Assembly: GCF_015689195.1 (NCBI RefSeq)
Contig: NZ_CP065044.1
Coordinates: forward strand, 3,596,001-3,660,000
Origin: Pectobacterium aroidearum
Lineage (GTDB): Bacteria; Pseudomonadota; Gammaproteobacteria; Enterobacterales; Enterobacteriaceae
DNA: 64,000 nucleotides
Direction: 5' to 3'
The position numbers and the translations under genes are program-made. Below are positions 19,552 to 28,638 of this stretch, piece by piece. The notes beneath the pieces are model-generated. The model worked only from the letters and a program-made list of their open reading frames with translations. It was not told the origin of the DNA and did no database searches. The number at the start of each line of letters is the position of its first letter. The stretch's first letter is position 1.

Positions 19552-20874
19552 ATGCTAGCTCTCATCGGGGTGCTAACCATAGCCACCCTGCTCTTTTTCA
19601 TCATGACCAAACGAATGTCGCCTCTGGTGGCGCTTATCGTGATACCCGTTCTTGGCGCGCTCGCGGCAGGCAGCGGCACCGATACCGCGAAATACGTGGT
19701 GGACGGCATCACCAAACTAGCCCCGATGGCGGCGATGTTTGTGTTTGCCATCGCCTTTTTCGGTGTCGTCACCGATGCAGGCATGTTTGATCCTATCATC
19801 AAAGGGATCTTACGCATGGTCGGCACCAGCCCGGTAAAAATCATTATCGGCACGGGCGTATTAGCACTGATCGCGCACCTGGACGGTAACGGTGCCGTCA
19901 CCTTCCTGATCACCATTCCTGCGATGCTGCCGCTGTTTAATAAGCTCGGCATGGACAAGCGCATTCTGGTCGGTATTACCGCGCTCAGTGCGGGTGTTAA
20001 CTTCCTGCCGTGGACCGGGCCGATGATCCGCGCCGCCGCCGCGTTAAACACCACCACACACGACCTGTTTATTCCGCTTATCCCAGCACAACTTTGCGGT
20101 CTGACCTTCATGGTGCTCATGGGCTATTACTGGGGCAAGAAAGAAGAGAAGCGTCTGGGATTAGCGTCGGGCAATCCGCTGGCTGGCAGCTCGCCGTCCA
20201 TTGCGGCCGAAGCGCATGTAAAAGAACTGACCGATGCGGAAAAAGTATTACGTCGTCCTAAGATGTTCTGGGTCAACATCGCGCTGGTGCTTGCCGTTAT
20301 CGGCACGATGGTGTTTACCAAAATTTCACCTACGGTCGCCTTCATGATCGCGCTGACGCTGGCACTGATGTTCAACTACCCCAACGTTGAAATGCAGAAA
20401 GAGCGCATTAATGCCCATGCCAAAGCGGCGCTGATGATGGCCAGCATCCTGTTTGCTGCGGGTGCGTTCACCGGCATCATGAGTGGCACCGGTATGCTGA
20501 AAGCCATGTCGCTCTCGGCGGTCAGCTTTGTGCCGGAATCTTTTGCCTCCCACATTCCATTTATCGTCGGTCTGATCTCCATGCCGTTGAGTCTGGTGTT
20601 TGACCCTGATTCGTACTACTTCGGCATCATGCCAGTCATTGCCCACACCGTGGACATGCTGGGTGTACCACCGATTCAGGTCGCGCAGGCTTCCGTATTA
20701 GGACAGATGACTACAGGCTTCCCGGTTAGTCCGCTGACGCCAGCCACCTTCCTACTGGTCAGTCTGGCGGGTGTCGATCTCGCCGATCACCAGAAGTTCT
20801 CTATCCCTGTGCTCTGGGCCGCCAGCGTCATCATGACGTTCGCCTGCGTCATCTTCGGGGTCTTCCCCTTATAG
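19552..20874 (+). CDS. CitMHS-family carboxylate:cation symporter
   Basis: A polytopic inner-membrane transporter of 440 residues with about 11-12 hydrophobic segments. The start MLALIGVLTIATLLFFIMTKRMSPLVALIVIPVLGAL and the internal DGNGAVTFLITIPAMLPL and FDPDSYYFGIMPV motifs are typical of CitMHS/citrate transporter proteins, which take up metal-citrate or related di- and tricarboxylates. It is the first gene of the operon. Since the downstream enzymes do not metabolise citrate, the substrate is probably another carboxylate; this is inference. Confidence 0.85.
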   Translation: MLALIGVLTIATLLFFIMTKRMSPLVALIVIPVLGALAAGSGTDTAKYVVDGITKLAPMAAMFVFAIAFFGVVTDAGMFDPIIKGILRMVGTSPVKIIIGTGVLALIAHLDGNGAVTFLITIPAMLPLFNKLGMDKRILVGITALSAGVNFLPWTGPMIRAAAALNTTTHDLFIPLIPAQLCGLTFMVLMGYYWGKKEEKRLGLASGNPLAGSSPSIAAEAHVKELTDAEKVLRRPKMFWVNIALVLAVIGTMVFTKISPTVAFMIALTLALMFNYPNVEMQKERINAHAKAALMMASILFAAGAFTGIMSGTGMLKAMSLSAVSFVPESFASHIPFIVGLISMPLSLVFDPDSYYFGIMPVIAHTVDMLGVPPIQVAQASVLGQMTTGFPVSPLTPATFLLVSLAGVDLADHQKFSIPVLWAASVIMTFACVIFGVFPL

Positions 20875-20935
20875 GGAACGTATGGTTCCCCATTGATTAC
20901 GCCAACAGACACATTTCATTGATAAAGGTAAGTTT

Positions 20936-22276
20936 ATGAAGACAATTCGTATTGGTTCCGGCGCTGGCTATGCTGGCGATCGCATCGAACCGGCCGTAGA
21001 ACTGGCTCAAAAAGGCGACATTCAGTATCTGGTATTTGAATGTCTGGCGGAACGCACTATCGCTATCGGCCAAAAGCAGAAGCAGCAGAACCCGGAAAAG
21101 GGCTACAACGAACTGCTGGCTGACCGCATGCACGCCGTGCTGCCGCTCTGTCTGGAAAAAGGCATCAAGATCATCACCAACATGGGCTCGGCTAACCCTG
21201 TCGCAGCCGGTCAGCGCGTATTGGAAATCGCCAAAGAGATTGGTGCAGACAAGCTGAAAATCGCCGTCGTGACTGGTGATGATGTGCACTCAGTGCTGAT
21301 TGCACAGGATTCCAAGCTGGATGAGATGGGTCAGCCGGTTTCACGCTGCGGCAAAGACATTATTTCCGCCAATGCCTATCTGGGCGCGGATGCGCTGGTA
21401 GAGGCTCTGCGTCAGGGTGCAGACGTGATTATTGCCGGACGCGTTTCCGACCCGTCGCTGTTCCTGTCCGCCATGATGTATGAATTCAACTGGGCAGCCG
21501 ATGACTGGGATCATCTGGGCAAAGGTACCTGCCTCGGTCACCTGTTGGAATGTGCAGGTCAAATCACTGGCGGCTACTACGCCGATCCTGGTGTTAAAGA
21601 CATCCCTCATCTTGATCGTTTGGGCTTCCCAATCGCGGAAATTAGCGAAGATGGCAGCGCCGTGATTACCAAAGTTGAAGGTTCCGGCGGCCGCGTCTGT
21701 GTGGATACCTGCAAAGAACAGCTGCTGTACGAAATCCACCGCCCGGATAGCTATATCACTCCAGACGTGATTGCCGATTTCAGCCACGTCACGTTTACCC
21801 AAGACGGTGAAAACCGCGTACGCGTACAGGGTGCAACCGGACACGCGAAAACCGATACGCTGAAAGTCTCCGTCGGCTATCAGGACGGGTTCATCGGCGA
21901 AGGCGAAATTTCTTACGCCGGTCCCGGTGCCGTCGCGCGCGGCCGTTTAGCGCTGGATATCGTCAAAGGGCGCTTTGCGGTGTGCCAGATCGATTTTCAG
22001 GAAGTACGCTATGACCTGATCGGTGTCGATGCCCTGCACGGTGCGCAACGGTCGCAAAGCAGCGAACCGTATGAAGTGCGCGCGCGCGTCGCAGCACGCT
22101 GCACCTCCAGAGCACAGGCGGTCAAAGTGGGTAACGAAGTTGAAACGCTCTATACCAACGGCCCGGCAGGCGGCGGCGGTGTTAACAAAGCGGTGAAAGA
22201 AATACTGGCGATGGATTCTACCCTGCTGTCTCGCGCCTGCGTCACACCAGCCGTTGATTATCTGGAGATTAAATAA
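20936..22276 (+). CDS. AtuA family protein (DUF1446)
   Basis: A 446-residue member of the acyclic terpene utilisation AtuA (DUF1446) family. It begins MKTIRIGSGAGYAGDRIEPAVELAQKGDIQYLVFECLAERT and carries IAGRVSDPSLFL, GKGTCLGHLLECAGQITGG and NGPAGGGGVNKAVKE. The biochemical activity of the family is not established as far as I know. It overlaps the next gene by 1 bp (TAATG). In many relatives the C-terminal small domain is fused; here it is a separate gene. Confidence 0.85.
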   Translation: MKTIRIGSGAGYAGDRIEPAVELAQKGDIQYLVFECLAERTIAIGQKQKQQNPEKGYNELLADRMHAVLPLCLEKGIKIITNMGSANPVAAGQRVLEIAKEIGADKLKIAVVTGDDVHSVLIAQDSKLDEMGQPVSRCGKDIISANAYLGADALVEALRQGADVIIAGRVSDPSLFLSAMMYEFNWAADDWDHLGKGTCLGHLLECAGQITGGYYADPGVKDIPHLDRLGFPIAEISEDGSAVITKVEGSGGRVCVDTCKEQLLYEIHRPDSYITPDVIADFSHVTFTQDGENRVRVQGATGHAKTDTLKVSVGYQDGFIGEGEISYAGPGAVARGRLALDIVKGRFAVCQIDFQEVRYDLIGVDALHGAQRSQSSEPYEVRARVAARCTSRAQAVKVGNEVETLYTNGPAGGGGVNKAVKEILAMDSTLLSRACVTPAVDYLEIK

Positions 22277-22575
22277 TGAAACTGCGTGAAATTGCTCATT
22301 CCCGTACCGGCGATAAAGGAAATACCTCCAATATTTCGCTGATTGCCTACCGGGCAGAAGACTATGACGTGCTGAAAGAGAAGATCACCGCCGAGAAAGT
22401 AAAGGCCTGGTTTGCCGATATCGTGACAGGTGATGTCGTTCGCTATGAGCTACCCGCGATCGGTGCCCTGAACTTCGTTATGTACGGTGCTCTGGGCGGT
22501 GGTGTTACACGTTCACTGGCGCTGGATATGCACGGCAAAGGATTAAGCTCGGCCATACTGGATATCGATATTTAA
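22276..22575 (+). CDS. AtuA-associated small protein (AtuA-like ferredoxin-fold domain)
   Basis: A 99-residue protein, MKLREIAHSRTGDKGNTSNISLIAY, with a glycine-rich GALGGGVTRSLALD. It corresponds to the C-terminal domain of longer AtuA proteins. The overlapping TAATG with the upstream gene implies coupled translation and probably a stoichiometric complex. Precise function unknown. Confidence 0.8.
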   Translation: MKLREIAHSRTGDKGNTSNISLIAYRAEDYDVLKEKITAEKVKAWFADIVTGDVVRYELPAIGALNFVMYGALGGGVTRSLALDMHGKGLSSAILDIDI

Positions 22576-22587
22576 TCCGATAACAGA

Positions 22588-22675
22588 GAGCAGGTGGCGG
22601 TTATTTACCCCCCTGCTCCCGCTAAATAACTGACATGTGCCGCAATAATTAACAGGTATTTATTTACCTGTGGGG
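22588..22675 (+). promoter_or_regulatory. Intra-operon hairpins between the AtuA and CoA-transferase modules
   Basis: GAGCAGG (22588-22594) pairs with CCTGCTC (22612-22618). Further on, ACAGGTA pairs with TACCTGT around 22650-22672. No U-run follows either stem. They may stabilise the upstream transcript or attenuate readthrough into the CoA-transferase genes. Confidence 0.45.
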
Positions 22676-22737
22676 ATTCGTGCGGCCATTTTTCAGAGTC
22701 ATCGCTTTAAGAGCCATCATTTAAGAGTAAATACGCA

Positions 22738-23394
22738 ATGAATAATAAAGTCATTGATGCCAGCCATTTCCGTTCTTATTTATTTGACGGAATGACAATT
22801 ATGTTCGGTGGTTTTATGGGCGTCGGAACACCGAAATTATTGGTAGATGAGATCATTAAATCCGGCGTCTCTGATTTAACCCTGATCGGAAATGATACCG
22901 GTTTTGTCGATACCGGCGTTGGACCGTTAATTGTCAGCGGTCAGGTAAAAAAACTGATTACCTCACATATTGGTACGAACCCGGAAACCGGACGCCGTAT
23001 GCTCGCTGGTGAACTGGACGTAGAGCTGGTGCCGCAAGGAACGCTGGCAGAGCGTATTCGCAGCGGCGGCGCAGGCTTAGGTGGCTTTCTGACGCCAACG
23101 GGCGTTGGCACCATTGTCGAAGAGAATAAACAAAAAATAACCATTAACGATATTACCTATTTATTAGAACTGCCCATTAAGGCCGATCTCGCCATATTAC
23201 AGGCCAGTATTGCCGACACCAGCGGAAACCTTATTTACCATCTCACCGCCCGTAATTTTAACCCGCTCATTGCGCTCGCCGCGAAGAAAGTCGTAGCGCA
23301 ATGCGAGCAGGTTATTCCGGTCGGTCAATTAGCACCGGAATGTATTGTCACCCCAGCGGCGCTGGTCGATCACCTTTATTTGGGAGAAAAATAA
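22738..23394 (+). CDS. 3-oxoacid CoA-transferase subunit A (AtoD-like)
   Basis: A 218-residue alpha subunit of a family I CoA-transferase, starting [32 protein letters not shown]. The CoA-binding GGFMGVGTP and the [16 protein letters not shown] block are conserved. With the next gene it would move CoA from an acyl-CoA donor to a carboxylic (probably 3-oxo) acid. The substrate is not known. It overlaps subunit B by 1 bp. Confidence 0.9.
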   Translation: MNNKVIDASHFRSYLFDGMTIMFGGFMGVGTPKLLVDEIIKSGVSDLTLIGNDTGFVDTGVGPLIVSGQVKKLITSHIGTNPETGRRMLAGELDVELVPQGTLAERIRSGGAGLGGFLTPTGVGTIVEENKQKITINDITYLLELPIKADLAILQASIADTSGNLIYHLTARNFNPLIALAAKKVVAQCEQVIPVGQLAPECIVTPAALVDHLYLGEK

Positions 23395-24041
23395 TGGATG
23401 CGAAAGAATTAATCGCCCGCCGCGTCGCACTGGAGCTGAAAAACGGCGACGTGGTGAATTTGGGTATTGGTTTGCCCACCAAAGTCGCGAATTACGTACC
23501 ACACGGCATTGAAGTCACCTTCCAGTCGGAGAACGGCTTTTTAGGGTTGGGGGCAATCACCGAACCGGACAGCAATCTGGTGAATGCCGGTGGTCAGGCA
23601 TGCGGCATGGTGCCTGGCGCAGCCATGTTCGACAGCGCGTTTTCCTTTGCGCTGATTCGCGGCGGCCATGTCGATGTCTGCGTGCTGGGCGGCTTGCAGG
23701 TGGACGAGCACGGTAGCCTCGCCAACTGGATGGTACCGGGGAAAATGGTGCCCGGCATGGGCGGCGCGATGGATCTGGTTGTCGGCGCGAAGAAGGTCAT
23801 CATCGCCCTGGATCACTGCGCCAAAAATGGCGATGCGAAACTATTGCACCAGTGCACCTACCCGCTAACCGCCGCCAATAAAGTCAGCATGGTCGTCACA
23901 GAACTGGCGGTCTTCCAGTTTATCGACCAACAAATGGTGCTGACCGAAATCAGCCCTGACATCACCGTGGACGAACTGCGCCAAAAAACCGAGGCGAACT
24001 TCATCGTGTCCGCCGATTTAAAACCCTTCAGCATCCATTAA
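23394..24041 (+). CDS. 3-oxoacid CoA-transferase subunit B (AtoA-like)
   Basis: A 215-residue beta subunit. The catalytic glutamate is Glu46 in the SENG motif ([11 protein letters not shown]), which forms the glutamyl-CoA intermediate. [23 protein letters not shown] is conserved. It starts at ATG 23394, overlapping the TAA of subunit A, so the subunits are coupled. The thiolase follows after 11 bp, which suggests that the acyl-CoA formed is a 3-ketoacyl-CoA. Confidence 0.92.
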   Translation: MDAKELIARRVALELKNGDVVNLGIGLPTKVANYVPHGIEVTFQSENGFLGLGAITEPDSNLVNAGGQACGMVPGAAMFDSAFSFALIRGGHVDVCVLGGLQVDEHGSLANWMVPGKMVPGMGGAMDLVVGAKKVIIALDHCAKNGDAKLLHQCTYPLTAANKVSMVVTELAVFQFIDQQMVLTEISPDITVDELRQKTEANFIVSADLKPFSIH

Positions 24042-24052
24042 TCGAGGCGACC

Positions 24053-25231
24053 ATGAACGACTCCGTTGTTATTGTTAATGCCAAGCGCACCGCAATCGGT
24101 AAATTCGCAGGCAGTCTGGCCAACACATCCGCTATCGAGATGGCGTCAGCCACCATTCGTGACTGTCTGTCGACGCTGCCGGACACGCTGGCGATCGATG
24201 AAGTGATTCTCGGCAATGTGCTGCAAGCTGGTCTGGGACAAAACCCGGCACATCAAGCGAGTCAGGCTGCCGGTCTCTCTTTTGAGACTCCCTCGCTGAC
24301 CGTCAGCAAAGTCTGTGGATCCGGCCTGAAGGCCGTCGTGCTCGGCGCACAGTCTATTCTGTCCGGCGATAATCAGGTCTGTGTAACGGGCGGGATGGAA
24401 AACATGAGCGCCGCGCCTTACCTGCTGGAAAAAGCGCGCCACGGTTACCGCATGGGGAATGGCAAGCTCGTTGATATCATGATTAACGATGGCCTGTGGT
24501 GTGCGTTTAACGATTACCACATGGGCACCACGGCGGAAAACATCGCCGAGCGCTACCAGCTTACGCGTGAAGAACAAGATCGGGTGGCGCTGGCGTCCCA
24601 GCAGAAAGCCGTCGCCGCGATTGAGGCTGGCCGCTTCAAGGCGGAAATTACTCCACTGTCACTGCGTAACAAGAAAGAGACGCGGATCTTCGATCGGGAC
24701 GAATTCCCTCGTGCGGATACCACGCTAGCGTCGCTGGCAGCGCTACGTCCGGCATTCTCCGCGAACGGCACCGTCACCGCAGGCAATGCGTCCGGCATTA
24801 ACGATGCGGCCGCGACGCTGGTGTTAATGCGTGAATCCGAAGCGAAAAAACAGGGGATTACCCCGCTAGCGCGTATCCGCAGTTGGGCATCAGCCGGTGT
24901 ACCGAGTGAGGTCATGGGACTGGGACCAATTCCCGCGACGCAGAAAGCGCTACTCAAAGCCGGGCTGACAATCGGCGATATCGACCTGATTGAAGCCAAC
25001 GAAGCCTTTGCCGCGCAGTTTCTAGCTGTACAGCGCGATCTCCAGCTCGATCCAGAAAAAGTGAACGTCAACGGCGGTGCGATTGCGCTGGGCCACCCTA
25101 TCGGGGCAAGCGGCGCGCGCATTCTTGTCACGTTGGTACACGCGCTGCACAGCTACAACAAAACGCTGGGGCTGGCGACGCTGTGCATCGGCGGTGGGCA
25201 AGGTATCGCGATGATCGTCGAGCGCATTTAA
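24053..25231 (+). CDS. Acetyl-CoA C-acyltransferase (thiolase)
   Basis: A 392-residue degradative thiolase with the acyl-accepting Cys88 (VSKVCGSG), His348 ([14 protein letters not shown]) and Cys378 (TLCIGGGQG). It would cleave a 3-ketoacyl-CoA, such as acetoacetyl-CoA, to acetyl-CoA and a shorter acyl-CoA. It closes the CitMHS-AtuA-CoA-transferase operon. The position after a CoA-transferase resembles ato operons, but atoE is replaced by CitMHS and AtuA is added. Confidence 0.93.
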   Translation: MNDSVVIVNAKRTAIGKFAGSLANTSAIEMASATIRDCLSTLPDTLAIDEVILGNVLQAGLGQNPAHQASQAAGLSFETPSLTVSKVCGSGLKAVVLGAQSILSGDNQVCVTGGMENMSAAPYLLEKARHGYRMGNGKLVDIMINDGLWCAFNDYHMGTTAENIAERYQLTREEQDRVALASQQKAVAAIEAGRFKAEITPLSLRNKKETRIFDRDEFPRADTTLASLAALRPAFSANGTVTAGNASGINDAAATLVLMRESEAKKQGITPLARIRSWASAGVPSEVMGLGPIPATQKALLKAGLTIGDIDLIEANEAFAAQFLAVQRDLQLDPEKVNVNGGAIALGHPIGASGARILVTLVHALHSYNKTLGLATLCIGGGQGIAMIVERI

Positions 25232-25350
25232 AACGGGTTGTTGGTCGAAACATGTGTCAGAGAATAAAGTAATCCGACCATCGACAAACCTATTTGCAGA
25301 ACGAAAACGGGAGTAACGGAATAGAAGAGTAAAGCGTTTGCGCCAGGGAC

Positions 25351-25422
25351 AAAAACGTCAGGAACGTTTTTGAACGTCGCTTGCGACGGCCCTGAAAGGG
25401 TGAATCTCAGGGATGAGATTCA
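25351..25422 (+). repeat. Dispersed structured repeat B, copy 1
   Basis: Stem AAAAACGT / ACGTTTTT (25351-25358 / 25364-25371), then GTCGCTTGCGAC, then the stem TGAATCTCA-GGGA-TGAGATTCA (about 25401-25422). It shares layout and sequence with copies near 42015 and 57318. It lies between the thiolase and the convergent chemoreceptor gene. The rest of this 311-bp gap (25423-25542) shows no gene. Confidence 0.65.
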
Positions 25423-25542
25423 TATCTGCGCAAGCCGAGCGCACAGGGATGTGTTTACAGCGTCTTTACGATCTATCCGTTACTACCGCTCTACGGACGG
25501 TTTTTATTGTTTTAACTGGGGAACAGCAGCACGATTCCTCCG

Positions 25543-27213
25543 CTAAAACGTTTCCCAGTTCGCATTTGCCGAGCCAGCAGATGCGGGTTTGGGCAACAGT
25601 GATGTCGGTAATGCAGCAAGATACAGCGCACTCTCGGCGCGATGTTCCTGTGCTGCCGATTGATTAATTTTGAACACCGCCACCGCGTTCTGTAAATATC
25701 TGGCCTGCTCTTCCAATGCCGCCGCGGCAGAAGCCGATTCCTCCACCAGCGAGGCGTTTTGCTGGGTGACGCGATCCATTTCATTGACCGCCTGCCCGAC
25801 CTGCTCGATCCCCCGGCTTTGCTCATCGGACGCCGACGCGATTTCCCCCATGATATCCGTTACCCGACTCACGGCGCTGACGATTTCTTTCATCGTATCG
25901 CCCGCGTCTTTTACCTGCACAGAGCCGGTATTGGTGCGGCTAACCGAATCATCAATCAGCGTTTTGATCTCTTTGGCGGCCTGAGCGCTGCGCTGCGCCA
26001 GCGTTCGCACCTCCCCTGCCACCACGGCAAAGCCTCGTCCTTGCTCACCAGCACGCGCGGCTTCTACCGCAGCATTCAGTGCCAGAATATTGGTCTGGAA
26101 AGCGATGCCATCAATCACGCTGGTAATGTGGGCGATTTTTTGTGAGCTGTCGGCGATCTCATTCATCGTTTTCACGACATTATCGACGACAGTGCCGCCT
26201 TTATTCGCCGTATCTGACGCATTTTTTGCCAGCTGCGTAGCCTGACGCGCATTGTCTGAGTTTTGTTTCACCGTCGATGTTAGCTGTTCCATGCTGGCGG
26301 CTGTTTCCTGTAGCGAGGCGGCCTGTTGCTCCGTACGCGAAGACAGATCGTTGCTGCCGACCGAGATTTCACTCGCCCCAGAGTGGATGGAGTGGGAACT
26401 GTCGCGCACCAAACTCACGGTGCGGATTAATGACTGCTGCATATGGTGCAGCCCTGCCGCGAGCTGGCTCATCTCATTGCGGCCTGTGGTATCAATCGGA
26501 TGCGTCAGATTACCCTCGGCGATAGCGCTAATATGCTGCATGAGCGTACGCAGCGGGTGCAAAAGAATACGCTGCAACCCGATCCAACTGAGGATAATCA
26601 CCAGCACGACGACGACGGACAGTGCGCCCAGCAACCACAGCATCGTTTCAAACGCCGCGTGGTTTTCCTTGAGGCCGTCATCCGACAGCTGGTTTTGCGC
26701 CGCACGCCACGTAATGTAGGCGTCCTGCATGGCCACGTTAAGCGGCGTTGCCCCACTACTCAACTTCATCGCCGCCCCCGCCAACCCGCCGGAAAGCGAA
26801 TCAACAATATCATTCAGTAGCTTGTCGTAAGCGGTATAGCTCGCCTCAAGTTTTTTGGATAACGCGTCATCCAATCCGGGTGTATTAGGCAAAGATAAAT
26901 AGTGTTTATAACTACTCTCGGAGGCAGCCAATTGCGTTTTTGCCTGCTGTAAGAGCGCCTGCATAGCTTCTTTATCCGCATTCCCCATCATCATGTTCTG
27001 TATAATAGAACCGATAGCGATGCGCGTCTGATTCATCATAATCCATGCATCGGTAAAGGCGGCCACATTCTGGTTAGAGCGTTGGGAAACAAGGAATCCC
27101 TCTCTGTCATTAATCAGTGCCCGAACGGATAGCGCACCGGTTAAGAATTGAGATATCCCCAAGACGAACAATAAGATAACAAGGATGGTAATGACTTTTA
27201 TGCGTTTAAACAT
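25543..27213 (-). CDS. Methyl-accepting chemotaxis protein (Tar/Tsr type)
   Basis: A 556-residue transmembrane chemoreceptor. TM1 lies at about 7-30 and TM2 at about 191-213. Between them is a four-helix-type periplasmic ligand domain of about 160 residues. A HAMP domain (about 214-270), methylation helices and the highly conserved signalling tip ([30 protein letters not shown]) follow. The C-terminus ends NWETF, the pentapeptide that tethers CheR and CheB, so it is a major, adaptation-competent receptor. The ligand cannot be inferred. A sigma-28-like promoter lies upstream. Confidence 0.95.
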   Translation of the reverse strand: MFKRIKVITILVILLFVLGISQFLTGALSVRALINDREGFLVSQRSNQNVAAFTDAWIMMNQTRIAIGSIIQNMMMGNADKEAMQALLQQAKTQLAASESSYKHYLSLPNTPGLDDALSKKLEASYTAYDKLLNDIVDSLSGGLAGAAMKLSSGATPLNVAMQDAYITWRAAQNQLSDDGLKENHAAFETMLWLLGALSVVVVLVIILSWIGLQRILLHPLRTLMQHISAIAEGNLTHPIDTTGRNEMSQLAAGLHHMQQSLIRTVSLVRDSSHSIHSGASEISVGSNDLSSRTEQQAASLQETAASMEQLTSTVKQNSDNARQATQLAKNASDTANKGGTVVDNVVKTMNEIADSSQKIAHITSVIDGIAFQTNILALNAAVEAARAGEQGRGFAVVAGEVRTLAQRSAQAAKEIKTLIDDSVSRTNTGSVQVKDAGDTMKEIVSAVSRVTDIMGEIASASDEQSRGIEQVGQAVNEMDRVTQQNASLVEESASAAAALEEQARYLQNAVAVFKINQSAAQEHRAESALYLAALPTSLLPKPASAGSANANWETF

Positions 27214-27248
27214 GGCACACCCTCTTTTTCCATAAGGACGTAATCTTT

Positions 27249-27275
27249 ATATCGGAAAAAAGAAGATAAATATTG
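27249..27275 (-). promoter_or_regulatory. Sigma-28 (FliA)-like promoter of the chemoreceptor
   Basis: Read on the minus strand: CAATATTT, 11 nt, TCCGATAT, against the FliA consensus TAAAGTTT-N11-GCCGATAA. The spacing is exact and 6 of 8 bases of the -10 match. It is 36 bp upstream of the start codon. This fits co-regulation with flagella. Confidence 0.5.
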
Positions 27276-27576
27276 AACACTCAACACAAATAAAAACATT
27301 GCCTATATTATTTAACATCCAAATATGGATTATTTTATTTTTAATATGGATAAAAACTCATTCCCTAAATGACATACTCTAATTTGAATAGGAAAGTGCA
27401 TAAACAAACAATAAGACAATCTGATGGAATAAACGCTAAATAATTCGAGTGGTGTGATAACACCTTCGCGTATTGCGCGACACAAGGCCGTGTTCCTGTA
27501 AAGCCAGCCCTGTAACGGACCGGCCTGTAAAGGAAACCAACGAGCAAGTAGATTAAAGTATGGCGGAAATAGCCGG
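27276..27576. other. Chemoreceptor-ypfH intergenic region
   Basis: About 300 bp. The left part is very AT-rich. The right part (27450-27540) has GC-rich inverted sequence around AAGGCCGTG and GGACCGGCCT, possibly the ypfH 3' end. A 60-codon minus-strand frame (27365-27547) has no recognisable features and is not called. Confidence 0.4.
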
Positions 27577-28194
27577 TTATTTGAGGTAGGCCAACGCCTG
27601 TTTCAACATCCGCTCATCAATGCCGTGCCCAACAGCAGGCACGATATCCAACGTAAACGCGGTCCCCAGTTTCTGAAAACGCTCAGCGGCAGCATGAGCG
27701 TGCCCAACCACAATCACACCGTCCGCTTCACCGTGAATCAGGTGTACTGCGACATCAGCAAAGGCTTTTTCTGGCAATACGGCAAAGCGGCCGCTGAACG
27801 CGATAATGTGCCCGGCCAGCGAGGACGCTGACTTCAACGCCTCCAGCGACATAATGCTGCCCTGAGAAAAGCCCACCAGCACAGTTTGTTCCGCGCTAAT
27901 GCCGCTTTGTTCCTGCCAGTGGCGTACGGTATCCACAAAGCGCGGCAGGTTCGCTTCAATACGAGATAAACGATTCTCTTCCGTGATCCCCTGCACAGAG
28001 AACCACTGCCGACCGTCGCCATAGCCAGTGCCGAACGGCCCGGCAATACTGATCACCATCGCCTGCGGCAAAGCAGCGGCAAAATAGCGCCCAATCTGAG
28101 CCATGCCCGCGGCGGTATCGCCCACGCCATGAAACAACAGGATTAACCGATTCGCCGCCGAAGGCTGCTGAACAACAACATAATCTTGATTCAC
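27577..28194 (-). CDS. ypfH: Alpha/beta-hydrolase esterase YpfH
   Basis: A carboxylesterase/phospholipase-family hydrolase. The nucleophile elbow GFSQGS, the N-terminal LLFHGVGD oxyanion-hole motif and the terminal GHGID histidine are present. The best start is GTG at 28194 (minus strand), with CAGGAGAG just upstream, giving 205 residues. A longer frame to 28230 includes the ribosome binding site itself. E. coli YpfH also has GRQWFSVQGITE, seen here. It lies near tmcA, as in E. coli. Confidence 0.9.
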   Translation of the reverse strand: MNQDYVVVQQPSAANRLILLFHGVGDTAAGMAQIGRYFAAALPQAMVISIAGPFGTGYGDGRQWFSVQGITEENRLSRIEANLPRFVDTVRHWQEQSGISAEQTVLVGFSQGSIMSLEALKSASSLAGHIIAFSGRFAVLPEKAFADVAVHLIHGEADGVIVVGHAHAAAERFQKLGTAFTLDIVPAVGHGIDERMLKQALAYLK

Positions 28195-28363
28195 GTTTCT
28201 CTCCTGAGAGCCTGCGCCGAACGCCATCATCTGCCAGCATTCGTCATAAAGTACGGTTAATTCTCACTATACGCCGCGTGCTGAAAGGAGAAATCGGGAA
28301 TTACTGAACGAGATGTTCCATTTTTTGCAACGACAGCGGAGATATGTCGCCTTCCTCGCCCTG

Positions 28364-28591
28364 TCAGTGCGGTTTAACGATACGGATCGTTGAAGCCGGA
28401 TCGTTCACCAGGCAGCGTGCCGGACGCACAGGCCGTTTGACCAATCCACCGCCGCAGTTCGGACAGGCGTGGTGAAACACGGTATCCGCACAGTCAGGAC
28501 AGAACGTACATTCATAGGAGCAGATATACGTTTCGGCGTCCGGCGGCAAATCACAATCGCAGTGTTCACAGTTGGGGCGTAATTCCAGCAT
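28364..28591 (-). CDS. DUF1272 domain protein, cysteine-rich
   Basis: A 75-residue protein, MLELRPNCEHCDCDLPPDAETYICSYECTFC, with CxxC-type pairs (CEHC, CTFCPDC, CPNC) arranged like a small zinc ribbon. This matches the DUF1272 family. The C-terminal tail KRPVRPARCLVNDPASTIR is typical. The function is unknown; zinc binding is inferred from the cysteines. It lies between ypfH and tmcA on the same strand. Confidence 0.85.
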   Translation of the reverse strand: MLELRPNCEHCDCDLPPDAETYICSYECTFCPDCADTVFHHACPNCGGGLVKRPVRPARCLVNDPASTIRIVKPH

Positions 28592-28638
28592 CGGCTTATC
28601 CTGAAAGGGACAGAGGGGAATTTACAACTTATCAGATT

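Noticed and set aside
25413-25667. 84-residue plus-strand frame over the chemoreceptor 3' end
   Set aside because: Overlaps repeat B and the antisense of a secure gene; no domain.
27365-27547. 60-residue minus-strand frame between the chemoreceptor and ypfH
   Set aside because: No ribosome site, unusual composition, no recognisable domain.
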